Source: Polyrhizophydium stewartii (Eukaryota; Chytridiomycota; Chytridiomycetes; Rhizophydiales). Taken from it: a stretch of 27,659 bases of DNA. How positions within the stretch are numbered: position 1 is the first letter of the stretch; every line of letters starts with the position of its first letter. Of the stretch, positions 21,701 through 27,659 are shown piece by piece. The DNA lies in contig JADGIZ010000090.1 of NCBI GenBank assembly GCA_027604665.1, positions 1 through 27,659 on the forward strand, read 5' to 3'. The translations under genes and the position numbers were made by a program. The notes under the pieces were generated by a model. The model worked only from the letters and a program-made list of their open reading frames with translations, did not search any database and was not told the DNA's origin.

Positions 21701-22023
21701 CGCAAACGCCGCTTGCGCAAGCGCAGGCCACTGCCCTCCAGCAGCAGGCCGCCGCGACGCTGATGCAGTGTAGGCACCGGCCAGCCTTTTGATGGTCTGA
21801 CTTGACAAGGCCGGTTGCTGACCCCGCCGCTTGATCGCTATCAGATCAAGCCAATCCGGCTGGCTTCACGCAGTTTGGCGGCATGCAAATCAACCCGGGC
21901 CAGGCCGCCATGGTTGCCAACATGCAAGGCATGACACCGCAGCAGCAGCTTGCTTTTTTACAGATGATGCGCATCAACGGCGGCGCGAATCCTGCCGGCG
22001 GTGCAGGCGGGTACTTCCGCTGA
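18798..22023 (+). CDS. MED25: Mediator complex subunit MED25-like protein with poly-Gln region
   Basis: MED25 is a Mediator subunit that binds activators through its ACID domain. Five exons, 18798-18959, 19067-19402, 19492-19560, 19639-21769 and 21845-22023, give 958 residues. The N-terminal VWA domain (about residues 1-230) starts IDVVFVVDGSAAMKRAY and continues LVRFGLVVFRDYPP; it docks MED25 on Mediator in animals. A short linker rich in Ser/Lys, SSKRMSLQHD...AKRPKTES, may carry a nuclear signal. A Gln-rich region spans about residues 320-610. An ACID-like domain (about 620-765) starts WRGQFVWNTTD and includes IAVSLWPSRLVFQHKIQ and VQFVPEQIQND. The tail is again Gln-rich and ends near GGAGGYFR. 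The start ATG 18798 fits the VWA edge. It runs in tandem after the kinase gene and converges on RAD50. The exact acceptor of exon 5 is uncertain by a few codons. Confidence 0.88.
20044..20064 (+). repeat. Seven perfect CAG triplets in MED25
   Basis: Seven uninterrupted CAG codons encode seven Gln at about residues 325-331 of MED25. This is the first of several Gln tracts in the gene. Pure CAG runs like this are prone to length change. Confidence 0.85.
20365..20490 (+). repeat. Imperfect CAG/CTC-CAG repeat coding Gln-Leu tract in MED25
   Basis: Repeated CAG and CAA codons are interrupted at regular points by CTC, giving runs of three to five Gln separated by single Leu. The mix of CAG and CAA and the Leu interruptions should make it more stable than the pure runs. 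Such Q/L tracts are common in Mediator tail subunits and can form coiled coils. Confidence 0.8.
21646..21678 (+). repeat. Eleven-codon Gln tract near the MED25 C-terminus
   Basis: Eleven Gln codons run together, beginning with alternating CAG and CAA and ending with seven pure CAG before a CAT. It follows the ACID-like domain and lies close to the last intron. Confidence 0.85.
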
Positions 22024-22240
22024 GAGATGCAACGCGTTCTGAGCACAGCGGATGTGGGGCCGCACAGCACCACAGGTCGCAATGGCATCGAAATGTATTG
22101 CCGCACTATGCGAGCAATAAGCAAGCAACATCCAACCACGCCTATCTGCCTCCGATCGCCTGCCGTTCGATGCTCGAGGAGCCGCTGCGCGTGCCGAGTC
22201 AGCCGCAAACCAGAGGCGCGGAACAGGCACCGAACGCAGC
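22024..22240. other. Convergent spacer between MED25 and RAD50
   Basis: These 217 bases lie between two facing stop codons and should hold both 3' untranslated regions and poly(A) sites. I see an AT-richer patch around 22080-22140 (with AATAAGC at 22115) and no coding frame of interest. Confidence 0.5.
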
Positions 22241-25200
22241 TCACTCGGCCAGCTTCTCGACGCGGTAATAAAAGTCTGCAAACTCGCTCGAGCCCAGAAG
22301 CTGCATGAATTCCTCGTCGTGCGTGATCACGATCAGCTGGAAGCTGCTCTGCTGCCTGCGCATTTGGATGATCCTGCGGCGGCACTGTCAGATGCCGATG
22401 CGCTTTGTGCGTAGGACCACACCACCAACACCCACTCGCTGAGTGACTCGGCCAAGCTCTCGATGTTTTCGCGGTCCAGGTTGGTCGTGGGCTCGTCCAA
22501 CGCAAGAATGCCGCAGTTGACGCAGAACGTCTCGGCCAGCGCCAGGCGGATCATGATCGACGTGAGCACCTTTTGGCCCGCGCTGCAGCGGCCACGCATG
22601 TCGAGCTCCGTGTCGCCTTTGACCATGACGACCCGGTAGTTGTACGAGCGCGAGTTCTCTTTCTCAGGGTCCCACCGGATCTCGATTGTGTCGATGTCGA
22701 GACCACGGTACGTCTTTGTCCAAAGCTCGCGGATGATCTTGTTGATCTCGTCCATCTTTTGCTGGTGGTGCGTCATGATGGCCCTGAATGCAGACGCTCG
22801 GTCAGCACGCTGCTACGCAGAGGAGGAGATGATCACGCCACTTGCTTGTCGAGCGCCTTGGCGTAAATCTCGAGATCATGTGCTGCCTTCTGGGCAAGCT
22901 GAGTCCAGACAAGGTTAGCGGCAAGCAGCACGGCTTCACGTGAGTCGCGCGACTATGATACCTGCAGATCAATCAGCTTCTCTTGGAACTGCCGTTCGAC
23001 GTCGCTGTAGTCTGTGCGGAGCTCCTTCTCTAGACGATTCAAGTTGGCCTCGAGCTGTTTCTGCTCGCCCACAAGCTCGGCACGCTGACGGCGGCATTCA
23101 TCGTCAGCGGAACGCCGAAGAGGCGGGCAAATGTTGTCTCACCTCGCCGAGCAGCCTGTCGTGGGCCTCCTTAAATCGATTGTACTCTGTCGCCAAAGTC
23201 CTTAGATCCATGCGCTGAATCTCAGCACTGAGCCCCGCGATGCCAGCTCCAACCTCGCGGCGCTGTGCCTGCAGCTGGCGCAGCCGTATATTGTCGTTGA
23301 CAGTGCGCTGCAGCACCTGCACGTTGGCGCTCTTCTTTTGGATGTCGTCGAGTCGCGCCACGATCTCGTCAGCCGATATCTTGAGCGCAGCATGTTCGTC
23401 CTGCAGAGCCTTGATGTCTCGGATGCACTGCGCGAGCTTGCCGTCGCCACCCGACGACATGTAGCGGTCAATGTCGCGCTGGCGGCCTTGGATATGGCTC
23501 AAGGATCGCGAGAGGGCGGCTTCACTGGCTTGCAGCTCGCGCTCGTGCTCTCCAGAATCGCTGCGATGGCGGGCAAGCAGCGAGTTGCGCTGGTCGAGAT
23601 CGGGTTGAATGGCGTGCGCCTTGGTCTCAAGATTCTGCGGTCTCCATGTCAGCAGCCGGTGCGCCGCTCATCTCCAGGAATGCGCGATGCCTGCAGACCT
23701 TGTTTTCTGCCTCGAAATGCGCGATTTCGGAGCGCAGTTGCTGGATCTGCGCTGCAAGTCCATCGCGCTCCTTGGATCGGGCACGCAGCCTTTCGAGCTC
23801 GTCGCGCGCGTCGCGAGTCCTGTTCTCGCGCTGCTGCACATCGCGCTGTTTGCCAAGTTTCTCCTGAACAAGTGCCTCGGCGCTGGTCTGAAGCGCCTTG
23901 ATCTCCGCCTGCACGGCTTCGATCTCGCGCTGGATCTCGGTGACGGTACGCACGGAGCCGCCCGCATCAAGGTCGCGGCTTAAGTTGCCAACCTCGCGTT
24001 CGAGCACAGCGAGCTCGCTGTTGAGACGTGCCACTTCATCGGCCCGCGCGCGCAGTGCTAGTAAGCCTTGATGCTCGACCGCCAGAGTGGCGATCTCGCC
24101 GCTCATCTGTGAACATTCGCACTTTGTCGTCAGCCTCGGCGCGAACGAGGCGACGGTTCCAACCGCAAGAAGCCCACGTCGTCAATCACGGCCTGCAGTG
24201 CCGCATGCTGCCCGTCAAGAGAGCTGATCTGGGTTTGTGTTTCTGGGATCTCCTTGTGACGCAGACGCTCGCAGTCATTCCACACGGGCTGAAGCTCGCT
24301 CAGCTGTGCCAGCCGTGTCTCTGACACCTTGAGCTCCTCCGTGGCCGTCTCCTTTGCCTGCGGCACACGTGCAAGCACCCCCTCAAGCTGATATGCGCGT
24401 CACCATCGCCAGTCAGCAACGCAGCAAACATCGGCAAAAGTGCATATGATCCAAAGCACCTTTGCTACAAACGCGTCAAACTGAGGCCTTGTTGGAAACC
24501 CGCGCGAGCAGAGCGGGCAGCACTCGGACGACTTGAGCTTGCCGACAAACTTGGTGTAGATGTCGGATGTGCTGTTCATGGTCGTCATCTCGCTGCAAAC
24601 ATGCGAGCGCGGACTGTCAGCACCAGGGCAGCACGCAGTCTGCGTAGCGAGCCACGGCGAAACACACTCGCGCCACGATATGACGTCTGCCTCGGCGCTC
24701 CTGAAGGCCGTCTCGAAATCGTCTGTTGCACAGACTTTGGAGATTTGCCGAGACTTGCCTGCGTGCATGTGATGGCGACAGCAAGTCAACATTGTTTCTC
24801 GAGCACTCGCACAGGTCGCACGTGGAGTAACGCCGCACTCTGGAGCTCCGCCGTCTTGATTTGCAGGATGTTGCGTGCTTGGCTGAGCCGCGCCTCGACA
24901 GAAGACATCTCGCGGAGCTTCTGATTGTGCTGTGTCTCGGACAGCTTCAGCTGCTCCTGCTTTTGCTTGGCGAGCACCTCAAGCTCGGGGATTATCGTGT
25001 CCCAGTTGGGCTCGGCGCCAAGAAGCTGCGTGATTTCTGTCGATATTTCGGCAATTCTGCATGCGCGAATGAGCACGCAAGCTTCAAGACGCAGGCAGGC
25101 GATCGGCCACAGCAGCGACTCACAGCCTCTGGCGCATGTCGTGCTTCTTGTCAAGCTCGCCGCTTTTGAGCTTGTGGCGCGCGTGCGTGTCCGCCTGCAG

Positions 25201-27571
25201 ATATGCCGCCGTGACCTCTTTGTTCTTGGTCGCAAGCACACGCTCCAGGTCGCTGATCTTGGCAGCAATTGCTTCAAGCTGGCCATCAACGCTGCTGGCT
25301 GCAAGTTCTGCGCGGGCCTTTGCGAGCGCGGCCTCTTCTTGCCGAAGATCGTTTTCGGCGGCATCGACGTTGACCTGACTGACCTGCACGGCATTCATGG
25401 AGGCTGCGATATTGGCAATTTTCGCATTTGTGTTGTCCTGCAGCGCAAAAGAGTGATCAGCAAAGTGGTTTTTCTGAAGACAGGCCTCTTGCAAGACACC
25501 TACAATCTGGGTGCGGTTCAAGCGACGCAGCTGGTCAATCGACGTGATCTCGGATTGCACGCGCTGGATGTCGCTAAGAATGCCATTTTCGCGTGCTTTG
25601 GTTTCGGCCTGTGCACCAGCCAACACGACGTTAGCGGCTTCATATATGTAAGGCAGCATCGCTCAGGCAACCAGGACTGACGCGGAACTCGCTGAGCTGG
25701 CGCTGCTGCGTCGCGATTGTCGCACTGATCATCCGTACAAATCGCTCGACGTCTGCGTTAGTCAGGCTTTCAGTGTTGAAGCCCGTGTATCCGTTCTGGT
25801 CGATTGCCTCGGACACAAGCCGCTTGCGCTCCTCGCAATGCGCCGTGTATGCCTGGCAATCGCATTGCAGCGGACGCAGCGCCGTGTCAGTAAACGCGTT
25901 GAAGACTTCATGGAGCTGCTCGGGCTCCTACGCACGTCGCGCTCTGCCTGGAGCTGCCCACGACGCATCATCAGGGTCGAGATCTGATCGGACATGGTCT
26001 TGAGGTTGCTCGTGAACTGGATCTGCTTCGATTCTAAAGCCGCCCGCTCGGTCTCTTGATCATTCAGAGACGCAATGTACTGACTCAGCAGCATCTGCAG
26101 TTGCTCGTCGGACTCTGTCGCATTGCGCACGTCAGCTTTCGGCCAAGCGACTCTGCTGCAGCAAACGGCGGCGGCCGTGGCACGGACCCTCAAATACTTC
26201 GAGCGAGCTGGTCATCTCGGTAATGCGCCGGTCAAGCATTTCCAGCTCGTGGTTCATCTGCGTCTGCTTGGCAACCAGCGCGTCCGCGGCACGCTGTCGG
26301 TCATGGCAGTTGTTGATGTTGCGCAGGCTCTCGGCAATCTCGCCGCTGTCGAGCTCCTCGATTCGCGCAGCTTTCTCGTTGACGCTGCGCTTTGTCTCTA
26401 TGAGTGTCTCATTGACCTGGCAAAGCGTCTCTGCGTCAGAGATGCTCCAGTGGCTGCCGCCAGGGCGGTTGAAATGCCACCTTCCTGGACTTGTCACGGT
26501 TGGCGCGCAGGTAGAACAGGTCGCGCTCGTGTTCCTTGGCCTTGGCGAGAAGCGTCTTGCGCTGGTCGCGGATTTCGACGAGTGCTTTTGTGTATCTGGC
26601 AGCAGCGTCTCGCTTCAGCGCTGTGCCGAGCGTGCAAGACCAAGCGAGACATAAAGCACTCGAACCTTGTCGAGGCAAAGATCTCGTCAAACTTTTTCTT
26701 GAGCACGCTCGGCTCCGACAGAGGCCAAAAAGAGTCCTCTTGGTGGCAGAATATGACGTGCTCCAGAATAGCCTTGGAGACGGCGAGGTGCGGGGCGAGT
26801 TCCTCGTCGACGACGGCGCAGCGGCTGCTCAGGTCGTGCACCTCGCCGGTGCGGGGGTCCTTGATGGACAGGATCGAGTCGAGCGTCCGCTGGGTCTTTG
26901 TCGTCGCCTTTTGCGTCACCAGCAGCGAGCGGGTGCAGGTCACCTCGTCGCCGCGCACGTTGTGGAAGCGAAGCTTAACCTGGGCTTTGACCTCGCTGGT
27001 GTGGGCAAGCTTGCAGTTTATCCGCACGCGCCGGGCAGTGTCAGCGTCCGCAGCGGCGTGGTGCGCTGATGAGGCTGATGAACGGCATGGCTGGCCAGAG
27101 CGCTGCGTCGGCTACAGGTGCAAGCAGGAGACGCTAGCCTGCCCAGTGCCAGAGGCGCCTCGCTGTCGCTGCCGCACACCTTGGGGTCGAATACAAAGGC
27201 TCCGCTGCGCGAGTTGGGCGGCAGGTCGCCCGTCGTTGCGTATTTGAGGCATTCGATGATCGTCTGCACGGGCGGGCTGCGTCAGCGCGGGCCAGTGCTG
27301 CTCCCGCAGCCTGGCACAGCTTCGGCCAGGCGAGCGGGCCCCGGCCGGCGGCGATGCCTCACTGTCTTGCCGGCGCCGTTGTGTCCGACGATGATGGTGA
27401 GCGGCGTCGCAAACTCGAGCGTCTCGGTGCGGTCGGGGGCAAACGACCGCACTCCGCTGGGGGGGCCGCGTCAGCGATGCGGACTGCTGGGGCGCCGCAC
27501 CCAGCCGGCAGCGGCCGTGCGGCGGCGCGCGGCGGAGCGCACCGGACGAGCAGTTTATCGAGGGTCGCCAT
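22241..27571 (-). CDS. RAD50: DNA double-strand break repair ATPase RAD50
   Basis: RAD50 is the ATPase of the Mre11-Rad50-Nbs1 complex. Twenty exons: 27571-27543, 27456-27363, 27263-27180, 27009-26666, 26595-26498, 26430-26188, 26114-25936, 25852-25682, 25608-25504, 25437-25124, 25056-24839, 24758-24668, 24592-24460, 24387-24178, 24106-23699, 23634-23143, 23084-22962, 22898-22846, 22783-22436 and 22373-22241. They give about 1,289 residues (human 1,312). The exon 5/6 border is ambiguous (26481/26428 also keeps frame). Walker A is GHNGAGKT at 34-41, and [16 protein letters not shown] follows. Two long coiled coils flank the zinc hook CPLC at about 682-685, almost the human position. The C-lobe has the signature [12 protein letters not shown], Walker [21 protein letters not shown] and [10 protein letters not shown]. 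The intron after exon 18 uses a GC donor. All catalytic motifs are intact. Confidence 0.97.
22784..22845 (-). other. GC-AG intron 18 of RAD50
   Basis: This 62-bp intron has donor GCAAGT, a CTGAC branch-like motif and acceptor TTCAG. The join reads LDK-AIMTHH, aligning with human LDQAIMKFH without a gap. The overlapping GT two bases further would insert a residue and break the frame. Confidence 0.8.
24510..24521 (-). other. RAD50 zinc-hook codons (CPLC)
   Basis: The four codons for Cys-Pro-Leu-Cys lie in exon 13. Two such hooks bind one zinc ion and join two RAD50 molecules at the coiled-coil tips. A further Cys precedes the motif (ECCPLC), as in the human protein. The exon that holds the hook is short and flanked by two typical introns. 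Confidence 0.9.
25438..25503 (-). other. In-frame 66-bp intron 9 of RAD50
   Basis: This segment starts GTAGGT, has a GCTGAT branch-like motif and ends CTGCAG. It is a multiple of three with no stop, so it could be translated as 22 coiled-coil residues if kept. Size and signals match the other introns, so I treat it as an intron. The choice cannot be settled by homology because coiled-coil length varies. Confidence 0.6.
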
Positions 27572-27630
27572 GGTCGGTCGAGGCAAAGGCGCGGGAAAGT
27601 GCGCGCTCCGCCTTGGCCAAGATCGCCAAG

Positions 27631-27659
27631 ATGGCCGAGGTGCGCGGCGCCCGCCGCCC
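27631..27659 (+). CDS. Possible start of a gene divergent from RAD50 (partial)
   Basis: An ATG at 27631 is followed by two codons and then GTGCGC, a common donor in this window. Tiny first coding exons followed by an intron occur in BABAM1 and delta-COP. If real, exon 1 (27631-27639) would code Met-Ala-Glu and the gene would continue beyond the window. The ATG would be 59 bases from the RAD50 start. There is no protein evidence. Confidence 0.2.

Noticed and set aside
1..27659. Possible bacterial gene cluster or defence system
   Set aside because: All identified genes are eukaryotic nuclear genes with spliceosomal introns. No operon, phage, toxin-antitoxin or defence gene is present.

Overview
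This is a GC-rich nuclear segment from a eukaryote. It is gene-dense and intron-rich: ten multi-exon protein-coding genes fill almost the whole window and hold about 63 short spliceosomal introns. Most introns are 58-90 bp, with donors of the type GTGCG or GTGAG, a CTGAC or CTAAC branch-like motif a few to about 30 bases before the acceptor, and CAG acceptors. I joined exons by reading-frame phase and by agreement with well-known protein families, so most exon borders come from two independent constraints. The proteins are animal-like in content: MED25, MERIT40/BABAM1 and FIBP are missing from the common yeasts. The gene structure is compact and fungus-like. The best guess is an early-branching fungus or a unicellular relative of fungi and animals; the species cannot be named from the sequence.

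Layout, left to right: 1-169, possible 3' end of a plus-strand gene; 459-2459 (-), AP-1 adaptor mu subunit; 2588-4382 (-), splicing factor Prp31; 4443-9957 (+), an unrecognised 1,767-residue helical protein; 9971-11007 (-), MERIT40/BABAM1; 11190-13758 (+), delta-COP; 13919-15367 (-), FIBP; 15472-16848 (+), TFIIH subunit Tfb4/p34; 16923-18674 (+), mitochondrial branched-chain/pyruvate dehydrogenase kinase; 18798-22023 (+), Mediator subunit MED25; 22241-27571 (-), RAD50. The last 88 bases may hold the start of a gene divergent from RAD50.

The genes do not form an operon or a single pathway. They fall into membrane traffic (AP-1 mu, delta-COP), RNA synthesis and processing (Prp31, Tfb4, MED25), genome integrity (MERIT40, Tfb4, RAD50), mitochondrial metabolism (the kinase) and poorly known proteins (FIBP, the 1,767-residue protein). 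Spacing is tight: start codons of divergent pairs lie 60, 182 and 104 bp apart, and two convergent stop codons are only 13 bp apart.

The most unusual signal is in splicing. Four of about 63 introns (in BABAM1, delta-COP, TFB4 and RAD50) keep frame and family alignment only if they start with GC rather than GT; three of them share the donor GCAAGT. Long introns gather next to start codons, and delta-COP appears to have a coding first exon made of only the ATG. No mobile element, CRISPR array, tRNA or rRNA was seen.
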